Shown: piece after piece, positions 1 to 6,456 of the stretch | Numbering within the stretch: position 1 is the stretch's first letter | How the letters are laid out: each line of letters starts with the position of its first letter | Assembly (NCBI GenBank): GCA_003214615.1 | Contig: QCLK01000001.1 | Coordinates: 124,001 to 188,000 of the forward strand | DNA length: 64,000 bases | Direction of reading: 5' to 3' | Origin: Pelagibacteraceae bacterium AG-414-E02 | GTDB taxonomy: Bacteria; Pseudomonadota; Alphaproteobacteria; Pelagibacterales; Pelagibacteraceae | Program-made: the position numbers and the translations under genes | The notes under the pieces: model-generated | Databases searched by the model: none | What the model was told of the DNA's origin: nothing | What the model saw: only the letters and a program-made list of their open reading frames with translations

Positions 1-1146
1 AATTTCTTTTTTTGCGATTTCCATATCGTTTGTAACATTTGTGAAAATTGTTGGTTTAATAAAATAACCTTTGTTTAAATTTTTTGGAAGTTCAGGACCT
101 CCAGTGGCTAACGTAGCGCCTTCTTCAATACCACTTTTAATTAGGTTAATAATTTTATCATATTGAACTTTTGAAACTACAGGACCTATGTGATCTCCCT
201 TTTTTGACGCAACATCTACTTTAATTTTATTCGCTTCATCCGCTGCCTCTTTAATTGCTTTTTCATAAATAGATTTTTCTACTAGCATTCTTGTTGGAGC
301 ATCGCATGATTGTCCAGAATTACTCATTACATTTCTAATTCCGTCTCTAACTGCATTAGGATAAGAATCTGCAAAAACAATATTTCCACCCTTCCCTCCT
401 AATTCTAAACAAACCCTTTTAATTGTATCAGCCGCATTTTTTGAAATTAATTTTCCTGCTCTTGTTGAACCTGTAAAAGAGATCATATCGATATCAGGAT
501 GACCAGATAAATGTGTTCCGACTCCCGCTCCATCGCCATTAACTAAATTAAATACTCCTTGTGGAAATCCTGCTGCATCTATCATTTCAGCGAATAACAT
601 TCCTGAGATAGGCGCTATCTCTGATGGCTTGAGTACCATAGTGCAGCCTGCTGCAAAAGCGGGTACTACTTTTAAAGCTATTTGGTTAATTGGCCAATTC
701 CATGGAGTAATTAAACCACAAACTCCGATTGGTTCATAACTTATATGATTGTTTGATTTTGAATCAAAATGTTCTTCAAAGTTAAATTTTTTTAATCTTA
801 ATATGAAATCTTCTAAATGAACCTGCCCTGAAGTAGTATGAGTTGAAGATGAGTAATCTATGGGAGAACCCATTTCCATTGAGATTGCCTCGGACATTTC
901 TTTAGATCTTTTTTTATAAATTGTTAGTAATTTTTCTAAAAGTTTTATTCTTTCTTCTTTTGAGGTTTCTTTCCATTTATCAAAAGCTTTTTTTGCTGCT
1001 TTTACTGCAGAATCTGTATCGTCTTTGGACCCCAGAGAGATAACAGCAAAAGGTTCTTCACTTGATGGGTTTATGACCTCAAGGTCATTTGTTTTTAAAG
1101 GTTTGACCCATTTGCCGTTAATATAAAAATTTCTTTTATCTAGCAT
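1..1146 (-). CDS. Aldehyde dehydrogenase family protein (C-terminus cut by window edge)
   Basis: NAD(P)-dependent aldehyde dehydrogenase, oxidising an unknown aldehyde to its acid in the cytoplasm. The frame is open from an ATG at 1146 to base 1, giving 382 residues of a family that usually has 470-500, so about 100 C-terminal residues lie outside. Visible family marks are the PWNWP segment near residue 150, SFTGSTRAG of the cofactor fold, the general-base motif ELGGK and the catalytic cysteine C281 in NSGQSC. It lies 24 bases downstream of a 3-hydroxyisobutyrate-dehydrogenase-like gene on the same strand, so the pair may oxidise an alcohol and then its aldehyde. The substrate cannot be read from the sequence. 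Confidence 0.93.
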   Translation of the reverse strand, partial: MLDKRNFYINGKWVKPLKTNDLEVINPSSEEPFAVISLGSKDDTDSAVKAAKKAFDKWKETSKEERIKLLEKLLTIYKKRSKEMSEAISMEMGSPIDYSSSTHTTSGQVHLEDFILRLKKFNFEEHFDSKSNNHISYEPIGVCGLITPWNWPINQIALKVVPAFAAGCTMVLKPSEIAPISGMLFAEMIDAAGFPQGVFNLVNGDGAGVGTHLSGHPDIDMISFTGSTRAGKLISKNAADTIKRVCLELGGKGGNIVFADSYPNAVRDGIRNVMSNSGQSCDAPTRMLVEKSIYEKAIKEAADEANKIKVDVASKKGDHIGPVVSKVQYDKIINLIKSGIEEGATLATGGPELPKNLNKGYFIKPTIFTNVTNDMEIAKKEI

Positions 1147-1170
1147 TTTGAATTACTATTATCATATAAA

Positions 1171-2112
1171 CTATATTTCATAACCTTTTTCTTCTTTTTC
1201 TTTATCAACTAATTCATCTGGGTATCCTTTTTCTCTAAAATTAATTTTACAATTATCTTCTAGTCTTTTAACAACTTTTGAAGACCAAGATCTTGAGCCA
1301 TATTTTTTATGGGCATCTTTAAATATATCCAAAATTAAAGGTGAAATTTCTAATGGTATTTTTAGTTTTTTTGATAAATCATTAAACAGAGTCATGTCTT
1401 TTTCGACTAAATCCATAGTAAAATTTATATTATATGAACCATTTAGGATAACTTGACTTTCTGTTTCATGAACAAATGAATTTCCTGAAGAAATTTTAAT
1501 ACCTTTAAATGTTTTGTTCATATCTAAATTTGATTTTTTGGCCACAGCCCAAGCTTCACCCAAAGCAGCCAAATGAGTTGATGCTAAATAATTTGTGATT
1601 ACTTTTAAAATTGAGGCAGAGCCAAGTTCTCCAGTATGTAAAACTTTTCTTCCCATTGCGGTTAAGACAGGCAATATCTTTTCAAAAGACTTTCTTTCCC
1701 CACCAACAAATATAGAAATATTTCCTGTTATAGCACGGTGACAACCTCCACTAACAGGACCATCTAACGGCACGGCCCCTTTTAATTTTACAAGCTCACC
1801 TATCCTTTTAACTTCCTGATTATCTGTCGTGCTCATTTCTAACCAAATTTTATTTTTTGATAATCCTTCAATAACTCCATCTTTTTTTTCCATTACCTCT
1901 GAGCAAATTTTAGTGGAAGGCAGACATGTTATTATCAAATCAACATTTTCTGCTAATTCTTTTGGAGATTTTGATGTCATGGAACCTTTAGATACAAAAT
2001 CTTTTACCAAATTATCATCTAAATCTATGACGGTTAAATTAAATTTATTTCTTAATAAGCTTTTAGCAAGTTTGCCTCCAACATTACCTAAGCCAATAAA
2101 TCCTATTTTCAT
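1171..2112 (-). CDS. NAD(P)-dependent beta-hydroxyacid dehydrogenase (3-hydroxyisobutyrate dehydrogenase family)
   Basis: Family members oxidise beta-hydroxyacids or reduce small semialdehydes. The 313 residues start with the Rossmann motif GFIGLGNVGGKLA (residues 4-16). The substrate loop DGPVSGG (117-123) and catalytic lysine K170 in the ILKVITNYL helix are both present. Length is a little over the usual 290-300 because of a charged C-terminal tail. It is 4 bases downstream of an EamA permease and 24 bases upstream of the aldehyde dehydrogenase, suggesting one three-gene operon. Tartronate, succinate or malonate semialdehyde are equally possible substrates. Confidence 0.88.
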   Translation of the reverse strand: MKIGFIGLGNVGGKLAKSLLRNKFNLTVIDLDDNLVKDFVSKGSMTSKSPKELAENVDLIITCLPSTKICSEVMEKKDGVIEGLSKNKIWLEMSTTDNQEVKRIGELVKLKGAVPLDGPVSGGCHRAITGNISIFVGGERKSFEKILPVLTAMGRKVLHTGELGSASILKVITNYLASTHLAALGEAWAVAKKSNLDMNKTFKGIKISSGNSFVHETESQVILNGSYNINFTMDLVEKDMTLFNDLSKKLKIPLEISPLILDIFKDAHKKYGSRSWSSKVVKRLEDNCKINFREKGYPDELVDKEKEEKGYEI

Positions 2113-2116
2113 TTTA

Positions 2117-2980
2117 CTACCTTTTGTTTTTTTTTGGTTTAGTAAATAATATCATACCAATTCCAAATAATATAACGGCCCCACCTATAAAAACTTGTGG
2201 TGTAGGATCTTCGCCTAGTAAAAAAATTGCAGTTGATAGTCCTGTTAAAGGCAACAAAAGCATTACCGGCATAACTTTGTGAACAGGATTACGTCCCATA
2301 ACTTGATACCATGTACCGTATGCTATTGGTTGCATAATAAGTCCAAGAAACAAAACTATTGACCACCCTTTTAAATCTGCAGATAAAAAATAATTTATTG
2401 TATTTCCATCAAAAATAAATGATCCCAGTAACAATAATGGTCCTGAAAATAAACATACCCAAGCGGTAACAACAATTCCTCCTATTTTTTTACTAATAGG
2501 TTTTGCCAGTACCATTCCAAGAGACCAAGCAAATGCACCAACAAGCAATAACAAAACTCCTATGAATTTTCCTTCAAGATTAGGTGCTCCTAACAAAATA
2601 AAGAGTCCTATAAAAGCAATAATTATACCAGCTATACTTCTCAAGCTCGGTTTTTCTTTAAATAAAAAATATGCAATAATTACACCGAACGGTACTTCGG
2701 TATGAACAAGGAGTATTGAGGATGAAGCATCCACTTTATCCAAACCCGTATATACTAAACCATAAGTTAAAGTTCCTCCAATAAGAGAAACTACAAACAA
2801 GTCTTTTAGAAGTTTTTTTGGTATAGGAAACCACCAAACTAAAATGAGTGCCGCAATAGTGAACCTTAAGCCCATTAATAAAAAAGGTGGAAATTGCTGC
2901 ATTGCAGGTTTTGCTATAGCAAAACCAAAACCCAGAAGTAATGGAGCACATAACGCTAATAAAATATCTTTGACTTTCAT
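2117..2980 (-). CDS. EamA/DMT-family membrane transporter
   Basis: Ten-helix permease of the drug/metabolite transporter superfamily, 287 residues in two repeated EamA halves. The N-terminal half contains KPAMQQFPPFLLMGLRF, the usual helix 1-2 region. The C-terminal half has the LTGLSTAIFLLGEDPTP segment typical of helix 8-9. Family members move amino acids, nucleotides or other small metabolites, and the substrate here is unknown. It is the first gene of a probable operon with the two dehydrogenases below it. It diverges from the phosphonate-type oxygenase pair across a 68-base intergenic region. It is one of four EamA permeases in the window. Confidence 0.88.
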   Translation of the reverse strand: MKVKDILLALCAPLLLGFGFAIAKPAMQQFPPFLLMGLRFTIAALILVWWFPIPKKLLKDLFVVSLIGGTLTYGLVYTGLDKVDASSSILLVHTEVPFGVIIAYFLFKEKPSLRSIAGIIIAFIGLFILLGAPNLEGKFIGVLLLLVGAFAWSLGMVLAKPISKKIGGIVVTAWVCLFSGPLLLLGSFIFDGNTINYFLSADLKGWSIVLFLGLIMQPIAYGTWYQVMGRNPVHKVMPVMLLLPLTGLSTAIFLLGEDPTPQVFIGGAVILFGIGMILFTKPKKNKR

Positions 2981-3048
2981 TTTTCCTACTTTTTAATTTA
3001 CTTACCACATTGTATATTAGGAAGATAAATAAATAGCTTTGTGGACAA

Positions 3049-4158
3049 GTGAAAATAGAAATAGTTAAAAACAAGAAAATTTTGGTTAATTCTTCAAAAG
3101 AAATTTTTGAAATACACCCGCTTTGGCTAAGAGAAAGAGTAAAAACAGATGATTTAGTAGACAAAAATAATGATCAAAGATTGTATGACCCTTCTCAACT
3201 CAATCAAAATATAGAAATTAAAAATGCTTCAGTAAATAATGGCCATCTTAATATAGAGTTTACAGATGGTATTCGGTTTAAATATGAAGTTAATGATTTA
3301 CTTTACGAATTAGATAAAAAAGAACCTATTGAAAAAATAATTTTATGGAATTCAAAACTTAAAAAAAAACCAATAGCAATATATAAAAAAAATATTTTTG
3401 AAACTAAAGAAATGTACAACTTGTTACAAAATTTTTATAAATTTGGATTTGTTATTTTTAAAAAAGTTCCAATCAAAGACAATTATGTATTAAAATTTGC
3501 TAATTCAATAGGTACTGTAAGACCAACAAATTTTGGGGAATCTTTTAGTGTTAAATCTGTACCCAAACCAAATGATTTGGCATACACTTCAATGGCCCTT
3601 ACACCACATACGGACAATCCATACAGAAAACCTATTCCCTGCATTCAACTTTTGCATTGTCTAGAAAATCAAGTTAAAAACGGTTTATCTACTTTGGTAG
3701 ATGGATTTGCTGTAGCAGAATATTTAAAAAAGAATAATCAAGATTTATTTAAAATTCTTACCGAAACTAAAGTTAGATTTAGATTCGTTGATAAGACTAT
3801 AATTCTCGAAAATTGGGGTGAATTAATTGAACTAGATCAGAAAAAAAATATTAAACAAGTAAGATATAGCACAAGATTGGACTATGTTCCTGCTATAGAA
3901 AAAAATAAATTAAAAAAATTTTATAAAGCGAGAAAATCAATAGCTAATTTGTATGCATCAAAAAAATTTGAAATACGTTTTAAATTGGAAAAAGGAGATT
4001 TGTTAATGATGGATAATCATCGTTTACTACATGGAAGAACTGCTTACAATCCAAGTGAAGGAAAAAGATATTTAAAAGGTTGCTATATTGATCACGATTC
4101 CACTGAGGGAAGACTAAGACATTTAGAAAGAAAGTTTAAATTAAAATGGAAAAAGTAA
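3049..4158 (+). CDS. tmpA: Fe(II)/2-oxoglutarate dioxygenase, gamma-butyrobetaine-hydroxylase-like (TmpA-like)
   Basis: Non-heme iron hydroxylase of the TauD/gamma-butyrobetaine dioxygenase family. Residues 1-100 match the small N-terminal domain of that family (LWLRER at 25-30, RLYDP at 44-48), but the usual zinc-binding cysteines are absent. The catalytic domain holds the iron triad H187 and D189 in TPHTDNPY and H328 in NHRLLHGR, with R340 placed to hold 2-oxoglutarate. The start is GTG. The next gene overlaps by 13 bases and is an HD-domain oxygenase. This pairing is that of TmpA/TmpB, where TmpA hydroxylates 2-(trimethylamino)ethylphosphonate at C1. Family and residues are visible; the phosphonate substrate is inferred from the partner. 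A carnitine-type substrate is the main alternative. Confidence 0.72.
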   Translation: MKIEIVKNKKILVNSSKEIFEIHPLWLRERVKTDDLVDKNNDQRLYDPSQLNQNIEIKNASVNNGHLNIEFTDGIRFKYEVNDLLYELDKKEPIEKIILWNSKLKKKPIAIYKKNIFETKEMYNLLQNFYKFGFVIFKKVPIKDNYVLKFANSIGTVRPTNFGESFSVKSVPKPNDLAYTSMALTPHTDNPYRKPIPCIQLLHCLENQVKNGLSTLVDGFAVAEYLKKNNQDLFKILTETKVRFRFVDKTIILENWGELIELDQKKNIKQVRYSTRLDYVPAIEKNKLKKFYKARKSIANLYASKKFEIRFKLEKGDLLMMDNHRLLHGRTAYNPSEGKRYLKGCYIDHDSTEGRLRHLERKFKLKWKK

Positions 4159-4700
4159 GCTTTAAGCAGATGAAAGATGGCACTAAAGAAGACTATCTTC
4201 TTTTAGAAAAGCATGAAAAAAAGTTTATTGAAGGTACGAGCCAAAGAATATTAAAATTTATGAGTAACTTGAATCATACTTTAGAAGGATATCAAGTATC
4301 TAGGCTAGAACATTCTTTACAAACAGCAACGAGGGCTTTGAATGAAAAGGCTGATGATGAAATGATTGTTGCAGCTTTATTACACGATATTGGAGACGAT
4401 CTTTCTCCACTAAACCATGCTGAATATGCCGCGTCTGTACTAAAACCTTATGTTAGTGAAAAAACACATTGGATTGTAGAAAAACATGGAATTTTTCAAT
4501 TATATTATTATGCACATCATATTGGAGGAAATAAAAACGAACGAGAGAAATATAAAGGTCATAAATACTATAAAGATACAATTGATTTCTGTGAAAACTG
4601 GGATCAGAAGTCATTTGATCCTAATTTTAAATCATTAAAACTTAAAGATTTTGAACCCTACGTTAAAAAAATATTTAGTAGAACTCCCTACTCGCAATAA
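4146..4700 (+). CDS. tmpB: HD-domain diiron oxygenase (TmpB/PhnZ-like C-P bond-cleaving enzyme)
   Basis: Protein of 184 residues in the HD superfamily, often annotated as a phosphohydrolase. Candidate iron ligands are H56 in RLEHSL, the HD pair H80-D81 in LLHDIGDD, H91, H114 and D153 in NWDQKSFDP. This is the compact arrangement seen in PhnZ, TmpB and myo-inositol oxygenase rather than in nucleotidases. The spacing H56 to H80 (24 residues) equals that recalled between the equivalent ligands in PhnZ. In the TmpAB pathway it would split the hydroxylated phosphonate with O2 to glycine betaine and phosphate. The ATG lies inside the end of the preceding oxygenase gene, indicating translational coupling. 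An ordinary HD hydrolase cannot be excluded. Confidence 0.7.
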   Translation: MEKVSFKQMKDGTKEDYLLLEKHEKKFIEGTSQRILKFMSNLNHTLEGYQVSRLEHSLQTATRALNEKADDEMIVAALLHDIGDDLSPLNHAEYAASVLKPYVSEKTHWIVEKHGIFQLYYYAHHIGGNKNEREKYKGHKYYKDTIDFCENWDQKSFDPNFKSLKLKDFEPYVKKIFSRTPYSQ

Positions 4701-4712
4701 AACTTCAATCTT

Positions 4713-5090
4713 TTATTTACATGGCAAGCCGGAATTTTTCCAGCCATCACTTTCAGGATTGCCTAAAAAACCATCTGAAATATTAATACATTTATAATTT
4801 TCTTTTTCTAAAAGTTCCGCAGCAGCTTGGGATCTTACGCCGCCCATGCACATAGTTAATATTTCATTTTCTTTTTGAATATTTAATTTTTTAAAATCTT
4901 CAATAAAATTTTCATTAAAAGTTTTATCGGAAAATTGGATAGTTAAAAAATGAGTTTTCAAACCAATTTTCTCACCATCTGGTTTTCCATCAATGTTCCA
5001 CTCTTCCTCGGTTCTAACATCAATCAACACAGAATTAGGATTGTTCTTAATGTAATCCTCTATGTCTTTACTTGCCAACTGTTTAATCAT
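4713..5090 (-). CDS. Rhodanese-like sulfurtransferase
   Basis: Single-domain rhodanese of 125 residues with no signal peptide, so cytoplasmic. The opening SVLIDVRTEEEW is the conserved substrate-fold motif. The active-site loop is CMGGVRS, with the persulfide-forming cysteine. Such proteins pass sulfane sulfur to an acceptor or detoxify reactive sulfur; the acceptor is unknown. It lies 36 bases downstream of the betaine-homocysteine methyltransferase on the same strand and would share its SAM-controlled transcript, which suggests a sulfur amino-acid link. It converges on the HD oxygenase gene with only 12 bases between the stop codons. Confidence 0.9.
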   Translation of the reverse strand: MIKQLASKDIEDYIKNNPNSVLIDVRTEEEWNIDGKPDGEKIGLKTHFLTIQFSDKTFNENFIEDFKKLNIQKENEILTMCMGGVRSQAAAELLEKENYKCINISDGFLGNPESDGWKNSGLPCK

Positions 5091-5126
5091 AATTTATTGC
5101 GGATGAATCAATAAACTATAACATAT

Positions 5127-6212
5127 TTAAGCTTTATCTTGATAGTCTCTTTGATGTTTTGGAATTCTTTTGTGAGTTCCAAATAGCATATGAGTAGACA
5201 TATCTTCTTTATATTTACTTGCTGGCACCGTTAATCCTACAGATTCTGCTACCTCTCTAATCAACATTGGGTTTGCTCCACAACAAACGCCTAGATAATT
5301 TATGCCTATCTTAAAAGCCTCCTTTGCAAACTTACCTATTTCATACCTGTTACATTGCATTGGATCCAATGCTGTTGGAAATGGTGTTTTGTGGGGCGAA
5401 TGACATGTACATCCATTGTTATCCGGCAAGTTAAAAAAAGTAGGATGATTTTTTGTAGTCCGAAAATTAATAGGCAAAGCAGCTACGTGGCACTTTAAAG
5501 CTTTCCTGATTTCTTTCAGATAAGGTATCATTGTATTAGGCCCTCTAAAGCAATTCATTCCTACTACATCACCTCCTCGTTGCTCTAACTCTTTACAAGT
5601 TTCAACTATTGAAACACCATCACGCATAACATTTTCCCCCATAGGCGCAATTGTGATGACAGTTGGAAGGCCTGTTTTTTTCATAACCTTCAAAGCTGTA
5701 TAAGCTTCTTCGGCATAGTAAAAAGTTTCACCGATCAGCATATCTGCTCCTTCATCCACCGCCCAGCCAATCATTTCTGAAAACATTTTTTCAACTTCTT
5801 TATGCGTTCTTGGATCTTTATCATTCCAAATATTTGAATTTGAAATATTTCCAGCCATTAAATTGGGTTCCTTTCCAATCGGACTAGAGGCGACTTTTTT
5901 TGCGATTTTCAATGCAGACCTATTAAGTGGTTCTAATAGTTCTTCTTTGCCAATAACGCGCATTTTTTCACGATGTCCATTATATGTAAAAGCTTGAACG
6001 ATATCAGAGCCCGCATGTTGAAAATCTCTGTGCAAATTTTCTAGAGCTTCCGGATGATCCAAAGAAACCATCGGAACAAACTCTCCTGAGGACATATATC
6101 CCCTTCTTTCTATTTCAAAAAGAAATCCCTCTGCACAAATTACTGGTCCTGAATTTAATCTTTCGATTAAATTTCTCTTTTTATTTTTAGACATCTCTAA
6201 ATCGTTTTTCAT
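5127..6212 (-). CDS. bhmT: Betaine-homocysteine S-methyltransferase-type enzyme
   Basis: Zinc-dependent methyltransferase of 361 residues that would make methionine from homocysteine, with glycine betaine as likely methyl donor and dimethylglycine as by-product. The zinc-binding cysteines of the family are C221 in GMNCFRGP and C310-C311 in GVCCGANP. The start at 6212 is supported by a strong GGAGGA site 8 bases upstream. Its 200-base leader holds two consecutive SAM-binding-type pseudoknots, so methionine supply should repress it. The neighbouring TmpAB-like pair would produce glycine betaine, which makes the betaine specificity attractive. S-methylmethionine-type homocysteine methyltransferases are the alternative family branch. 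Confidence 0.88.
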   Translation of the reverse strand: MKNDLEMSKNKKRNLIERLNSGPVICAEGFLFEIERRGYMSSGEFVPMVSLDHPEALENLHRDFQHAGSDIVQAFTYNGHREKMRVIGKEELLEPLNRSALKIAKKVASSPIGKEPNLMAGNISNSNIWNDKDPRTHKEVEKMFSEMIGWAVDEGADMLIGETFYYAEEAYTALKVMKKTGLPTVITIAPMGENVMRDGVSIVETCKELEQRGGDVVGMNCFRGPNTMIPYLKEIRKALKCHVAALPINFRTTKNHPTFFNLPDNNGCTCHSPHKTPFPTALDPMQCNRYEIGKFAKEAFKIGINYLGVCCGANPMLIREVAESVGLTVPASKYKEDMSTHMLFGTHKRIPKHQRDYQDKA

Positions 6213-6220
6213 GTCTATAC

Positions 6221-6277
6221 TCCTCCGTTTTTAGTGCTTTGACGAATGTCGGGTGCACAATTCGGTTAAATACCCGG
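6221..6277 (-). promoter_or_regulatory. SAM-II/SAM-V-like riboswitch pseudoknot over the bhmT ribosome binding site
   Basis: Read on the minus strand, CGGGT (within 6272-6277) pairs with ACCCG (6254-6250). The loop contains TTTAACCGAATTGTGC, close to the SAM-II loop signature. Loop bases GTGC (6258-6255) pair with GCAC (6237-6234), making an H-type pseudoknot. It is followed by CTAAAAACGGAGGA, which contains the Shine-Dalgarno sequence at 6226-6221. Ligand binding would therefore hide the ribosome binding site. The marine setting and position fit SAM-V, but the class was assigned by eye. Confidence 0.8.
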
Positions 6278-6298
6278 TTTTTTGTTGAATAGAATCTC

Positions 6299-6327
6299 AA
6301 AAAAAAACCACCGGCTAAAGCGGTGGT
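6299..6327 (-). terminator. SAM-controlled intrinsic terminator in the bhmT leader
   Basis: On the minus strand ACCACCG (6327-6321) pairs with CGGTGGT (6313-6307) around a 7-base loop, followed by nine U residues (6307-6299). The 5' arm and loop contain CGCTTTAGC (6322-6314). This is perfectly complementary over 9 bases to GCTAAAGCG (6348-6340) at the 3' end of the upstream aptamer. The two pairings are mutually exclusive, so the upstream segment is a built-in antiterminator. Confidence 0.85.
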
Positions 6328-6339
6328 CTATGTGTGCGT

Positions 6340-6390
6340 CGCTTTAGCAGGATTTTTAAAGCGCCCGCAATCTGATTCAACTCGGCGCTA
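6340..6390 (-). promoter_or_regulatory. SAM-II-like riboswitch aptamer, first of two in the bhmT leader
   Basis: On the minus strand AGCGCC (6389-6384) pairs with GGCGCT (6365-6360), closing an 18-base loop ending in GATTGCG. The following strand TTTAAAAATCCTGCTAAAG carries the GCTAAA element of SAM-II. Four bases CCTGC/GCGG can form the pseudoknot helix. The aptamer begins about where transcription should start. Its GCTAAAGCG is either held by the ligand-bound pseudoknot or free to open the downstream terminator, which predicts switch-off by SAM. Confidence 0.75.
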
Positions 6391-6396
6391 TATAAA

Positions 6397-6425
6397 AGTG
6401 TAACTAATGCTATATATATTGTCAA
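6397..6425 (-). promoter_or_regulatory. Sigma-70-type promoter for bhmT
   Basis: A consensus -35 TTGACA (6425-6420), a 17-base spacer and -10 TACACT (6402-6397) lie on the minus strand. Predicted transcription start is near 6390, the first base of the SAM-II-like aptamer. The agreement of promoter and aptamer edge supports both calls. Confidence 0.7.
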
Positions 6426-6456
6426 ATATAATCTTAATTTATTTAAGGAGTTTAAT

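Noticed and set aside
2736-3164. A 142-codon minus-strand frame across the divergent gap at 2981-3048
   Set aside because: It overlaps the EamA and TmpA-like genes in other frames and encodes a composition-biased sequence with no family resemblance.
3049-4700. Assignment of the oxygenase pair as PhnY/PhnZ for 2-aminoethylphosphonate
   Set aside because: PhnY belongs to the PhyH family, while this oxygenase is of the TauD/gamma-butyrobetaine type, which fits TmpA instead.
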